From assembly GCA_025084515.1 (NCBI GenBank), contig JAJAGP010000287.1, positions 1 through 64,000 on the forward strand: DNA of 64,000 nt. The letters run 5' to 3'. Shown here piece after piece: positions 31,476 to 42,888 of the stretch (within the stretch, counting starts at the first letter, position 1; each line of letters starts with the position of its first letter). The notes under the pieces are model-generated. The model did not search any database. It was not told the origin of the DNA and saw nothing but the letters and a program-made list of their open reading frames with translations. This stretch comes from Ancistrus triradiatus (taxonomy: Eukaryota > Chordata > Actinopteri > Siluriformes > Loricariidae). The position numbers and the translations under genes were made by a program.

Positions 31476-32165
31476 TCTAATTGTTGTTATCAACAAAATC
31501 CCAGAAAATATTAAGATGTAGTTTTAGTCAATATCACCAACCCCAAATGATTATTATTATTTGTAGTATTATTATTTCAGCATGTTTAGGAGCTTATCCT
31601 GGAATTCATGTTGAGCAGACGAACACATGCACATCAGCCACTTAAGGCTTGGAGTAGTCAGTGCTGTAGCTCTGCAGCTCCCCATTCATCCTAATCTCTA
31701 TCAGGCACAGTCAATTACATCGGTGCGCTGGAGGACAAGCAAACTGCCCCTGCGCCACCTAAGCATCATATTATTATTACTACCATCTTGTTATTATTAT
31801 ATTACTGAACAGAAAGCAGAAAGCAAAGCACTGTTCATGGTAACCTCCCCCTATTTTAACATCTTCAGTTCTATCTATTTTTATCCAAGCATTTTAATGG
31901 TTATTGTCTCAAATAAGAAGAAGAACTAACATAAACATGGCAAAACGTCCGTAGATAGTATTTCCATTTGGTAGGGATACATTTTGTCTTGAGTGAGTTT
32001 GTGGTAAAAACATTTGTCAGATCAGTAATTATGTAAATTACAGTACATGCTAACTTAAGCTGACAAAAGCACACTTAATCAGGGAACATCTAGAAAAGAG
32101 GCTGAACACAAGGAGTCCCATGTTTGATTTTTGAATGCCAACTGAGCCTCTAGTCATGCACAGAA
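31476..32165. other. No recognisable feature
   Basis: AT-rich with short ATT runs (31548-31577, 31768-31804). Nothing else supported. Confidence 0.45.
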
Positions 32166-32272
32166 GCTGTATATTTACATTTTTGTCGCTCTGTACATTT
32201 ATCCAGAGCGACTTACCTAGATGATTGACCTTCTGGTTCATAGTCCAGTACCTTAAAAGCAAGGCCACCCCA
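32166..32272 (-). mobile_element. SINE, heavily deleted
   Basis: Retains 'TTATCCAGAGCGACTTACC' from the tail and 'CCTTCTGGTTCATAGTCCAG' from the head, with the middle missing. Confidence 0.7.
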
Positions 32273-32399
32273 GCTTTATTGTTCTATACTGTACTTAGGT
32301 CTTTGTTTTTCTTACGAATAACTATCTGTTGTGTTGTTTTTGTAAGTATTTATCCAATTTAAAAAGTCAGTTTTAATTTTAAGGTAAAACAACATGGGT

Positions 32400-32855
32400 G
32401 TGAACATGCACCAATCAACCAAAACATTAAAACTACCTGCTCCAACAATGTTTAGGTAGCATCAAATTTCCATCCACATGAATGTCCATGCATTCTCAGT
32501 CACACAGAACATTAGCCAGAGCATCACACTCCCTCCATCAGCTCGTCTTCTTCACACAGTGCATCCTGGTGCCATCACTTACAGTAATAGTAGCACTCCA
32601 TTCGGACCATTCAGGATTCATTGCTCTTGCACAGCCAAGCCTTGGGCATCTAACACCCTGTTGCTGGTTGGTCCTTTGTCCCTTCTAGGACCGCTGGTGA
32701 TCGATAGCAGCCCAAAAGACTTGTTGTTTAGGACATACCCTGAAACCAGTCATGTGACTATACGATTTGTCTCTTGTCAATATGACTCAGGTCTTTACTC
32801 CTGAGCATTTCTCCCACATCCAGCAAGTCCACGACGAGAACCTATTGTTCACTTA
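32400..32855 (-). mobile_element. Tc1-like element relic, family E, copy 2
   Basis: Left end 'CAATCAACCAAAACATTAAA'. Pieces such as 'TCCACATGAATG', 'CAGAGCATCACACTCCCTCC', 'AGTGCATCCTGGTGCCATC', 'CCTTGGGCATCTAACACCCT' and 'GTTCACTTACTG' occur in the order expected from the minus strand of a family E element. The deletions between them leave no readable frame. Confidence 0.7.
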
Positions 32856-32869
32856 CTGGTCATTGACAG

Positions 32870-32990
32870 GAAAAAAATAACGCACCCAGATAGCAAAATT
32901 CTGCATGCAGTTATGATTTAAGCAGATACGTAAATAATTACAGGCGTGGTCTGATTAAACACTGGGTCTTGCCCAAGAAGGTGTAAAAGT
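32870..32990 (-). repeat. Dispersed repeat R
   Basis: The reverse complement matches 37978-38095: 'GGCAAGACCCAGTGT', 'TAATCAGACCAC', 'TAATTATTTAC' and 'CTATCTGGGTGCGTT'. In the second copy this piece directly follows repeat Q, so Q and R are probably parts of one element. Confidence 0.7.
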
Positions 32991-33698
32991 AAAGACTGTT
33001 CTAACTCTGTTGATGTGTTTAGAGACTTCTGTGTTTGTGTGTATGACATCCTGCTACTTATTTGTACCAAGCTGTAAATGTGTTTGTAAGCACATGTACC
33101 TGTCCTATTGTAGGTAGTACTCCTTTATTTGTCCCCTATTATCTGGCTGATCTTCTGTGTCGTTTGTAATACTGTCCATCAGTGCAATTTTTGGCTTCCG
33201 TCAAACAAAAGTCAGTCGTTTCAATCACTCAATCGCTCGCGTATTCAGTGCCGTCTCTGATGCATCAGTTTTTGTGAAAATAGCCTTTATATTTACATTA
33301 CAGCAGCATAAACAGATTATGTGACTATGATAATGTCCGGTCAGCAACCATTTTGGTCAACGATCTGTTTCACAGAGCATAATGCGGTCATTACAGTTTG
33401 GCTGTGAAAACCCAACAAATAAGTAATTAAACAAAATTTTTAGAACCACATCCAAAATGTAGGCTCTGATGCTTCTTACCCAGCTCGCAGCCTGTTAAAC
33501 ACCATGCATCATCACACGACACCACCCACTTCAACAGAGCATCCTGTCAGGAATCTATTTTATTGTTCCAGCATCATAAATCTCCAATTATGAACCGCTG
33601 TTTGCGGATTCTGACAGTCATTGATTGACTGACGTGCAAAACTTACAATTTCTTTTATAATCAATCAACTAGTCAGACTGGAGGAAGTGCTGTATAAT
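32991..33698. other. No recognisable feature
   Basis: No supported feature. 33480-33650 is non-repetitive and might be conserved non-coding DNA. Confidence 0.35.
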
Positions 33699-35142
33699 TA
33701 CAACCCAAAATCAGAACAAGTTGGGACGGTGTAGAAAACGCAAAACAAAACAAAACTGCAGTGCGTCTTACATTTACTCCTATTTCATTCCAGACGATAT
33801 GAACCCAAAATATTGTGTGTTTTTCATTTCATTTGTTAATAATTCCTGCATGTCAGGCCTGCAACACATTCCAAAAAAAGTTGGGATAGGGGAAATTTAG
33901 GTCTAGTAATGAGGTGAAAAACTAAATGATGTTATTTCAAACAGGTGATGTCAACAGGTGACTATAATCATGATTTGGTACAAACGCAGTATCCATAAAA
34001 GGCTGAGTCATAAAGGAGGAGCAAAGATGGGCAGAGGATCTCCAGTTTATCAGCAAATGAGTGAGAAAATTAATGAAATGATTAAAAACAATGTTCCTCA
34101 AAGAAAGACTGTAAGGGATTTGCATATTTCTCCCTCTACAGGGCATAATATCATTAAATGACTCAAAGAATCGGGAGGAATTTCAGTCTGTAAAGGTCAA
34201 AGGCATGAGCCTAACCTGGAGAGGGGTGATCTCTGATCCCTCAGACAGCACTGCATCAAGAACCGTCATTCATAAATAGCTGATAGAACCACATGGGCAA
34301 GGGATTACTTTATCAAGCCTTTATCAAGCTCTACAATACAGAGTTACATTCACAAATGCCACTTAAAACATTACTGTGCAAAAAAAGAAGCCTCATGTTA
34401 ACCATGTCCAGAAACAACATCAACTTCTCTGGGCTCAGAGGCATCTGGGATGGACCATCACACAGTGGAAACGTGTATTGTGGTTGGACCAGTCAGTACT
34501 CCAGATCTTTTTTGGAAGAAATGGACACTGTGTGCTCAAAGACGAAAAGGTTGATAAGTTGGTAAAGGTCAGTCACACTTCTGCGATGGCAGCATTAATG
34601 CAGAAAAGTACATTGAGATTTTAGAGCTACATAAATTGCCTTCAAGATGACATCTTTTCCAAGGAAGTCCATGCGTTATTCAACAAGACAATGCAAAACG
34701 AGTCAAATCAGAAAAAGTTAGGACTGAAATATGTAAATCCCTTCCAATCTTTCTTTGAGGAACATTGTTTTTAAACATTTCAATCATTTTCTTACACATT
34801 TGTTGATAAACTGGAGATCCTCTGCCCGTCTTTGCTTCCTTTCATGGATGCTGCTTCTGTACCAAATCATGATTATAATCAAGTGTTTGAAATCACATCA
34901 TTATTTAGTTTTTTACCTCATTACTACACCCAAATTGCCCCGTCCCAACTTTTTTTGGAATGTGTTGCAGGCCTAAAATGTAAGAATGGATGCTTGTTAA
35001 CAAATGAAATTAAGTTGACCAGAAAAAAACATGAAATACAGTATCTTGGGTTCATACTGGCTGGAATGAAACAAAAGTAAATGTAAGAAACACTGCATCT
35101 TTTTTCCATACTTTCCCCACTTTTCCTAATGTGGGGTTGTAT
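33699..35142. mobile_element. Fold-back Tc1-like element, family B
   Basis: Ends 'CAACCCAAAATCAGAACAAG' (33701) and, inverted, 'ACAACCCCACATTAGGAAAA', next to TA. The arms are far longer than a normal Tc1 repeat: 33699-34130 (end, leader, ATG and helix-turn-helix start) is repeated in inverted order at 34726-35142. For example, 'AATGTTCCTCAAAGAAAG' (34090-34107) pairs with 'CTTTCTTTGAGGAACATT' (34751-34768). The inverted arm replaces the last third of the transposase gene. The same arrangement is seen at 804-1101. Confidence 0.88.
34027..34722 (+). pseudogene. Tc1-like transposase remnant, family B
   Basis: The ATG at 34027 opens MGRGSPVYQQMSEKINEMIK, then VPQRKTVRDLHISPSTGHNI (DNA-binding helices) and a stop. 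Degraded frames continue with the second helix-turn-helix and QRHLGWTITQWKRVLWLDQS, where the first catalytic aspartate lies. 'FGRNGHCVLK' and a decayed second-D block ('CAACAAGACAATGCAAAACG') follow. The glutamate block and C-terminus have been replaced by the inverted arm. Confidence 0.85.
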
Positions 35143-35643
35143 AACAAACATCTTATTACTTCCACATGCTCATACCCTCTTTGTATTTTCTCATTTACCT
35201 ATGACAATCCCATAAAAACCCCTCTACAGACCGCCACTGTGTGAGCACTATGTTCACTTGACTTCTTTTGAGCTATATGTCATTTCAAAGCACCAGCTAC
35301 AGCACTTAAAGCACCAGTCACAGCTCTTTACCTCATCGCTCACACTCTGGAAAAGGCTGCAAGTAGAATCAGATTGAACCTTTCCCCTGCAGCATTAAAC
35401 CCATTGCTCTGCATCATCCAAAGTAAAGCGTGAACGCTCTACAGACACAGGATTTACCGAAGCTCAAAAATTCTCTATACAGCGCTGACTAACCAATCAC
35501 CTTTAGGTCAGGTTGGGCATCACTTTCAAACACAATTAACTGTCTGAAATATCTAATCATCCAATCAAATAGCAGAAACTCAACGCATTTAGGCATGTAG
35601 ACATGGTCAAGACGACCTTCTGAAGTTCAAACCGAGTATCACC
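35143..35643. other. No recognisable feature
   Basis: Nothing recognised between the fold-back Tc1 and the SINE. Confidence 0.45.
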
Positions 35644-35849
35644 GGGACTGTGGTAGCCTAGTGGTTAAGATACTGGACTCTGGACCAGAAGGTCCAGGGT
35701 TCAAATCCCATTTCTGCTAAGCTGCCACTGTTGGGTCCTTGAGCAAGGCCCTTAACCCACAATTGCTTGGATTGTAAGATTGTACCAATTGTAAGTCGCT
35801 CTGGATAAGGGCGTCTGCTAAATGCTGTAAATGTAAATGTAAATGTATC
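35644..35849 (+). mobile_element. tRNA-derived SINE, best full-length plus-strand copy
   Basis: Complete and little decayed: A-box-like 'TGGTAGCCTAGTGGTTAAGA', B-box-like 'GGGTTCAAATCCC', body 'AAGCTGCCACTGTTGGGTCC', LINE-like tail from 35791 and (AAATGT)n at the end. A possible short target duplication 'GTATCA' (35636-35641 and 35845-35850) is too short to be sure. It lies just upstream of a family D Tc1. Confidence 0.93.
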
Positions 35850-36800
35850 AGAAGTGAGTAGAAAGGTGATTTAAGTGACTTTGAATGTGGCATAGTTGTT
35901 GGTGCTAGACAGGCTGGTCTGAATTTTTAAAGAAACTGCTGATCTGCTGGGATTTACATGCACAGACTCTCTAGGGTTTACAAAGAGTAGCTTGAAAAAA
36001 AGAAAACATCCAGTGAGGGCAGTTCTCTGGGTGAAAATGCCACGTTGATGCCAGAGCTCAGAGAAGAATGCAGACTGGTTCAAGAGTCTGGTCAAAGAAT
36101 GGCAACAGTAACTCAAATAACCACTCATTACTATGTGTGCTATGCAGAAGAGCATATGTGAACACACAACACGTTGCACCTTAAAGTGCAGTACCCATGG
36201 TCTCACCAATATTGTACAACAGAAGTTTGGAGAAACGTTGCGTGGTCTCGATTTCTACAGTGACATTCAGATGGTCGGGACACAATTTGGCATAAAAAAC
36301 ATGAAAGAATGGATCCATCCTGCCTTGTAGCAATGGGTCAGGCTGCTGCTGGTGGTGTAATGGTGTGGGCGGATATTGTTTGGAACACTCTGGGCCCCTT
36401 TATACCACCTGAGCATCACTGAAACCCCATAGCCTACCTGAGGATTGTTGCTGACCATGTTCATCCCTTTATGATCAAAGTGTATCATCTTCTGATGGCT
36501 ACTTTCAGGAGGATAACACACCATGTCACAAAGCTCAAATCATCTCAGACTGGTTTCGTGAACATGATAATGAGTCACTGTACTCAAACAGCCACCACAG
36601 TCACCAGATCTCAATCCAATAGACCACCTTTGGGATGTGGTGGAACGGGAGATTGACATCATGGATGAGCAGCCGACAAATGTCAATATGGAAATAAAAT
36701 CTTTGAGGAAGGTTTCCAGAACCTTGTTGAATCTATCCCACAAAGAATTAAAGCAGTTCTGAAGGTACTAGCAAGGTGTACCTTGCTAGCCAGTGAGGGG
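35850..36800 (+). pseudogene. Tc1-like element, family D, with broken transposase
   Basis: Plus-strand transposase relic spread over several frames: 'ATTTAAGTGACTTTGAATGT' (N-terminus), QESGQRMATVTQITTH, ERMDPSCL, GQAAAGGVMVW, LGPFIPPEHH, IVADHVHPFMIKVYHL and ITHHVTKLKSSQTGFVNM, then 'CTCAATCCAATAGACCACCT' (the glutamate block). The right end 'AAGGTGTACCTTGCTAGC' is a decayed terminal repeat. Many stops and shifts make it inactive. Confidence 0.85.
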
Positions 36801-37173
36801 ATGAGTCTTTTGAGAGACCTTCTTAGATACTGACTTCAGACAACTAAGGATTAACAATGCATACCGAAACAAAAGTTTATGAATTCGGTCTCTCCTGATT
36901 GGTTGAACCTAATACAAGCAGCATTATGTCAGTCGAGTGTGTGAGTGGAAATCATAGTGCATCTAAACCTCAGTTTCAGTGCTTTTAAAATATTCATGTG
37001 TTGGATATGCCATTTATTACTTTTATGCATGGTTTGTTAGGTTTAGCGTTGGCTTTCATAATCATAGCTCTCACAAGGTCCAGAAAAGGATTCTTGAATT
37101 TTAAAATAATTATATATTCAGTGTATAGTACATTTTTATACATTAGTTCTATACTAATTATTTAACAGTGATA
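36801..37173. other. No recognisable feature
   Basis: Nothing recognised. Confidence 0.45.
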
Positions 37174-37430
37174 CAAAGTACTGGGCAAAAGTCTTAGACC
37201 ACCATTAGATTTGTTGTTCTAACAATGGTATAATGTCCATATATAGCATATTATTGAGGACAATACTCTTTTCCACTGATCTTCATTCAAACCTTAGTGA
37301 GCTTTAGCATGTTCCCTTTCTGAAAAAGTAGTTTCTTGCCTGCTACCCTTCCAAGCTCCTTTGGACTGTAGAAGGATCAACTTGACATCCTGATGAAGCT
37401 GCCAGATGCTGCTATTGCTCAAGTATAATT
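37174..37430 (-). mobile_element. Tc1-like relic, family K
   Basis: Terminal repeat 'CAAAGTACTGGGCAAAAGTC' beside TA. The minus strand reads GRVAGKKLLFQKGN, the basic stretch after the second helix-turn-helix ('RVAARKPLLRKGN' in related transposases). The right end is not found. Confidence 0.7.
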
Positions 37431-37794
37431 GGAAAAAACACTAAACACTTGCTACTGTAGCCTACAGAAGCTGTTTTTTAATACTGCATACAAATTTAGA
37501 TCTGTGATGGCAGGACGGGTTTCCCTCCATGCACTTTACCTCAAAAAGCCACCAATCTCGGCTCTTGCCCTTGACCAAGCTTAGGGTGGCAAATATCTTC
37601 CCACTAATGAAATTCTACTCCACTAAGCCACCATGTTTCAGACCGTCAGGTAGGTCACCGTCACTTTAATCCTACTTTAAACTTGCAATGCCGGATGATG
37701 TACAGCCCCTGTCTGTTTTCAGAGACGTTATATAAGGAGGAGACTGGTCATTGGTTGAAATATGAATAAGATATTACACTATAGTAATACAGAA
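37431..37794. other. No recognisable feature
   Basis: Nothing recognised. Confidence 0.4.
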
Positions 37795-38095
37795 GCCCCA
37801 CCCCACCATTAGAAAGCGTATTAGTAAATGTATCGGGAGGGCACATTTATAGTGGCGGGACGCGCATGCGCAGCACTTTATGTGCTTTGAGTCAGAGAAA
37901 CGTGTCAATAAAGGATTATTTCTCAAATTTGCGTAAATGAACAGAAACTGTACGTGTTTCATAGAGAAGGAAGCACTTGTGGCAAGACCCAGTGTGTAAT
38001 CAGACCACACCTTTAATTATTTACATATCTGCCTGAGACAGAACAGCTGAGTTTGCAGCGATCCCACATTTCTATCTGGGTGCGTTTTTTTTTTT
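37795..38095 (+). repeat. Dispersed repeat Q plus R
   Basis: Holds the Q part with 'CGCGCATGCGCAG' (37861-37873) and the R part with 'GGCAAGACCCAGTGTGTAAT' (37981-38000), ending 'CTATCTGGGTGCG' and a T run. Q also occurs at 17890-18190 and R at 32870-32990. Confidence 0.7.
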
Positions 38096-38329
38096 TGGTG
38101 AAAGATTATATTAAACTTCTCGATTTACAATAGAGTAAACGTAAAGGATTTGTCGGAATGTACCCAACTGGGGAGCACCTGTACTTGACCAATGACAATG
38201 CCTCAGGGAAGCACCAAACGTGAAAGGGTTGAGGTCTCTAATAAAGTGGTCACTTGGTGACCAAGGCCACAATGGCTTAAAAAAAGATTATTTCAAGGAA
38301 AAACAATTACCAGACCACTCTTTCAAGCA

Positions 38330-38885
38330 GGTCTTGTCTCTGGAAGAAAAACATCAAAGACAAAGTGAGGTTTTTGCCACAACATGGAAAGCTGACTGAG
38401 TGGGTCGTGTGGAGTGATGCTCCAGAGAAGTGTTTTCAAAGACCTGGTGAAAGCGGCTGCATATCTACCACGGTAAAGCACGGAGGAAGAGGTGTCACGG
38501 TGTGGGAGCCTTTTCAGCTGCTGGTACCGCTGAGCTGCTTCACTGAAAAAAAGTCTGAAATCAATGCTTTGGAGTACAGGAAAATATTACAGAAAGGCTT
38601 TCCACAACTGAAAAGTTGTTATTAAAGAGGAACAACCAGGTGTTATTTTTCACCAGGACAATGCTCCTGCCCACACTGCAAATGAAGTGGCTTGAGAACA
38701 AGTACATCAGGCTCATGTTTTGGCCTGAGAAGAGTCCAGATTGAAACCTTAGAGAATATTTGGTCTCACATCGAACACAAACAAGTGGGAAATGTTATAC
38801 CGTTACTCATCAACTGTTTGAAGCCACCAACGCCGAGTGGAACAATACTAACTCTTCTTTCTGCAAAAAGCTGTGTGTGAGTTTA
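38330..38885 (+). pseudogene. Tc1/mariner-type transposase relic, family F
   Basis: The frame from 38365 reads VVWSDAPEKCF (first aspartate), VKHGGRGVTVWEPF, and stops at 38625. One frame over, FHQDNAPAHTANEVA gives the second aspartate (about 38650-38695). Then PEKSPD, a stop codon, and NLREY give the glutamate block, with spacing fitting DD34E. No DNA-binding half and no terminal repeats were found. Confidence 0.82.
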
Positions 38886-40628
38886 CCCACACAGCTTCAA
38901 CAGTAAAAACAAACCAAAGGGGAACGCTATCCCCTGCTGTTTCTTGCTAATGGTTTGTAGTTAAGACAATTAACTACTAGACAATTTGCCATTTTGGGTT
39001 TAGTCCATGTTTTTTGCCTAGGAGAACACAAGTCATGAAGTAATGCATTAAAACATGTTTGCCCAGTGCCCTGGTTATAAGGGCCTTATCAGTAGTTTGT
39101 GTATCTGTGCTTCATGATCCTCACAACTGCTTTCTGCACTGCTGCCCACAGACTGTCCACAGAGGCAGGATATAACTTCACTGCAGATTTTCTAAAATAA
39201 TCCTAAATATACCACAATTTCCTTCTCCGTCAGCCATTTTCTTTCTTGACCTGGAGTATGACAACTTGCATTGTCCTGATGAAGTCTGATTAAGATGGAC
39301 AGATGGGATCAGGGAATCCATCAGCAAGTCGATGTAGGTACCACTCCCATCCAAAAAAACAAAACACCTTCAGTTGTGAAGCAATCTTGGGATTGGCACC
39401 CTGTCTAAGGGTGGTTCCTGCCTTGTGCCCTGGGTTGCCAGTTAGGCTTCAGCTCCCCATAACTCTGAATTGGATTAAGCGAGTATTAAAAAAAAAGAAA
39501 AATTAAGTTTTGCACTGAATGTGTGTTAACATTAATGTTCTATATTAATGTTTTCTCCATGTTATGGTCTCTTTCCTAAATGAGAACGTTCCAGACTCCA
39601 TACTGCATTCTGTAAAACAGACTGTTGACAGAAATGGACGTTGACCGGACATTACCACAGTCATATAATAGTTTAGATACTTTGCACACACAGTACACAC
39701 AACTGTACTTTACAATACAGTAATTCTTATCTTGGTATCTCATACTAGTGTCTGTCATTCAGACGTGAATTAGATGTATATAAGACCGATTTTTATTCCT
39801 ATTATAACTAAGACCTCGGCTCTTAAAGTGAACGTACGATGAACAGATGGAAGTTAAATGTCGTACATTACTATGCCCTATATAGTGTGTGTATACTCTA
39901 TATATATACACTATCAAAAATCTGTATTCACCTTTGACTTTTCAAATAGGTACTCATTGCAATTTCAGCCAGGTTCTGTTGCCCAGAGCGCACTGTGAAA
40001 TACAAAGTGATTTTATCGGATAGCGGTTGTTTAATAGATGCAAAGGTTTGTTTTGAGAATAAGAAAGTGGGAGGTGTTTTCATGTTTACAGTGCATAACC
40101 CAGTTAGGGAAAAAGAACTGTACATGATGTCCAAAAATAGAATAGAATAGATTTATTGTCACTGAGAAAACAGTGTTATAGACAAAGTTAATGCAAAACA
40201 TCCTGAACATCCTGTTTGTGGTGCCAGTTTGTCACCGAAATCACCTAAAACAGGATTAAATAATTCATGCTGCTCACTCAAAAGGAAATCAACTACTCTC
40301 ATTTCTTAAATTGTGAATAAAATTTCCAGGTTCCAGCACAAAGTCTTGTAATATTTCAACTTGCAACATTACTCTTTCATGATCCTGATTACATCAGACT
40401 TATGCAAGTTAAACAAACCATAAGAACAGTGGATTCTTTTCCCAAGAAAATAGCACACTAGGATTCCCTTCGCCAAGCAGTTACACACACACAAAACACA
40501 GAACTGCTAGCAACCAAACACAACGTACTCCTGATGGGCAAACCTTCCCCCATCAATTAATATTTGATGGTTTGGCCCCAGATACTTGAACCCAGGTTGA
40601 AGAGAAGGCATGCGCAATGAGAAGTTGG
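38886..40628. other. Mostly unassigned; one dispersed repeat
   Basis: 39385-39510 ('GGGATTGGCACCCTGTCTAA' ... 'CTCCCCATAACTCTGAATTG' ... 'GGATTAAGCGAG', then an A run) is a very common fish repeat tail with a poly-A end. The rest is AT-rich without recognisable features. Confidence 0.45.
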
Positions 40629-40969
40629 ACAGGTGTAGGGGTGTGGATATATATCATCTACGATATCTTATTTTAACAATGTGTGAGCTATCTAGATCAA
40701 GTATGTCACTCACTTTGCAAAAAACAGCTAAAAAACTGCATAAGAGTTCAGGTATTCACTGTGTCATGTAGCCAGGTAGGATAGAGTGCATGCAGCGTGC
40801 ACAATCCAAGCTAGCGTTCTAACTAAAACCGCATGACTGAAGTTAAAAATGAGTGGACGACTTGCAACAGGAGATAAAATACAGACACCACTAGCCTCGC
40901 AATCTACATATTTGGAGGAGATTTGGCTTTAAAAATACAACTGTTGTTCAAGACAGCAATCTGCAAACT

Positions 40970-41505
40970 ACACTCTTCAAGGTTATACAAATCGAGGAAG
41001 CAGCAGGTATCACCAAGATCTGCCAGTGATCAAATTTTCAAGCACCTAGCTCCAATCTGTGGCATGTGGGAGAGGCATTAGTCAGACTGAAAGTTTTTTA
41101 GCCACATGAAACCTCACATGAAATCGGATTAAGTGGTGCGGGATGATCGTGCGATGCCTGCGTTAAATCGAGATGTTTTGAATATTTTGCTTCCAGTTTT
41201 TTTATCATTTGCATATCATTTTACATTTTACATTTACAGCATTTAGCAAACGCCCTTATCCAGAGCGACTTACAACTGATAGTCTTACAATCCAAGCAAT
41301 TGTGGGTTAAGGGCCTTGCTCAAGGACCCAACAGTGGCAGCTTGGCAGAGGTGGGATTTGAACCCTGGACCTTCTGGTCCATAGTCCAGTACCTTACACA
41401 CTAGGCTACCACAGATAAACAGTCATTAACATGTTTATCGATCCTGTGATTTCCATAATTCCATCACTTTTCTTTATTGGTTTTGCAATTTCAGTCTTGA
41501 GGAGA
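40970..41505. mobile_element. Inverted-repeat element, family H, copy 2, holding a SINE
   Basis: Matches 24375-25117 ('CAAATCGAGGAAGCAGCAGG', 'CCAATCTGTGGCATGTGGGA', 'TTGGTTTTGCAATTTCAGTC'). It lacks the family I insertion, so it preserves the empty site 'CATTTGCATATCATT', and instead holds a SINE at 41221. The left terminal repeat is partly deleted. Confidence 0.85.
41221..41415 (-). mobile_element. tRNA-derived SINE nested in family H
   Basis: Full-length minus-strand copy with head, B box ('GGGATTTGAACCCTGGACC' on the plus strand) and tail. The junctions 'TATCATT' and 'CAGTCATT' leave at most a 5-bp duplication. Confidence 0.9.
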
Positions 41506-42056
41506 GTATATGAGAAATCGGTTGCTGGTGAAGACAGCTGGACAGCGAACTTATTTCACCACCTGCTAACTAACCACCGTGCAGAATATGAAGATTATGA
41601 CAAACTTCAGGAGTCAGCTGTCCACAACAGGCTTAAAGCAGCCAAGGTACCAGCATAAAAACGCACTCAACAAACCAAGGGGAATCATACTGCTAAAAAA
41701 AGGTGTCTTACAACAAGAAAAGCAACAGATGGCAGGACATCACAAACGCTGTCACCAATAACATCGCGAATGACACAGTTTCGATTCAGGCGTTTGAGAG
41801 AGATGGGTTCAAACAAGTTTGGAATTGTTTATATCCAAGATATACACTACTAAAATAATATCTAATTATCATTATTTTTCCTCACACCCCTAGAAAGTTG
41901 AGTCAATTTTCAGATCACGGTTAGAGGCAAAGGATTAGTCCAAGATGACTCAATTGGTCACCTTTGGGACCACTGCAGCTCTGAGAACACTTGCCCTGTT
42001 AGTCTTGGGCTGTGACCACCAGGAGGCCAGACAGTAGTTTGGGTGATAGACAGATA

Positions 42057-42888
42057 CAGTGGTGCTTGAATGTTTGTGAACCCTTTAGAATTTTCTATAT
42101 TTCTGCATAAATATGATCTAAAACATCATCAGATTTTCACACAAGTCCTAAAAGTAGATAAAGAGAACCCAGTTAAACAAATGAGACAAAAATATTATAC
42201 TTGGTCATTTATTTATTGAGGAAAATGATCCAATATTACATATTAGTGAGAGGCAAAAGTATTTGAAGCTGTATCTGCTGTGACCCCCCTGTGCAGCAAT
42301 AACTGCAGCTAAACGTTTCCTGTAGCTGTTGATCAGTCCTGCACATCGGCTTGGAGGAATTTTAGCCCATTCCTCCGTACAGAACAGCTTCAGCTCTGGG
42401 CCCGTACAGAACAGCTTCAGCTCTGGGATGTTGGTGGGTTTCCTCAACATTAGCTGCCGCTTCAGGTCCCTTCCACAACATTTCCATTGGATTAAAGGTC
42501 CAAGACTTTGGCTTGCGCCATTCCAAACATGAACTTTATTTCTTCATTCCAAAACATGAACTTTATTCTTCTTTAACCATTCTTTGGTAGAACAGCTTGT
42601 GTGCTTAGGGTCGTTGTCTTGCTGCATGACCCACCTTCTCTTGAGATTCAGTTCATGGACAGATGTCGTGATATTTTCCTTTAGAATTCATTGATATAAT
42701 TCAAACTCCATTGTTCCATCAATGATCGCAAGCCGTCCTGGTCCAGATGCAGCAAAACAGGCCCAAACCATGATCCTACCATCATCTTCTGATTGAATTT
42801 TTATCTACTTGTAGGACTTGTGTGAAAATCTGATGATGTTTTAGGTCATATTTATGCAGAAATATAGAAAATTCTAAAGGGTTCACAA
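42057..42888 (-). mobile_element. Tc1-like element, family A, internally deleted
   Basis: Left terminal repeat 'CAGTGGTGCTTGAATGTTTG'. The minus strand carries the transposase C-terminal half, from the GPGRLAII(D) region to IAAQGG; all of the N-terminal half and the first aspartate block are deleted. A 24-bp tandem duplication ('GTACAGAACAGCTTCAGCTC'...) lies at about 42377-42427. The outermost ~15 bases of the right end are missing. Confidence 0.9.

Larger units (their letters stand above)
40629..41893 (+). mobile_element. hAT-type element, family J, copy 2, with nested insertions
   Basis: Ends 'TAGGGGTGTGGATAT' (40636) and, inverted, 'TAGGGGTGTGAGG' (ending 41892), typical of hAT. The flanks 'GAAGTTGG' and 'AAAGTTGA' agree at six of eight positions and may be a decayed 8-bp duplication. 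The frame at 41739-41855 reads ITNAVTNNIANDTVSIQAFE then RDGFKQVWNCL and PRYTLLK, the post-BED-finger region of a ZBED-like transposase. A family H element (40970-41505) is inserted inside. Confidence 0.78.

Noticed and set aside
35646..35720. A tRNA gene (A and B box sequences present)
   Set aside because: The sequence continues into the SINE body and LINE-like tail, and the head does not fold into a complete cloverleaf by eye; it is a SINE promoter.
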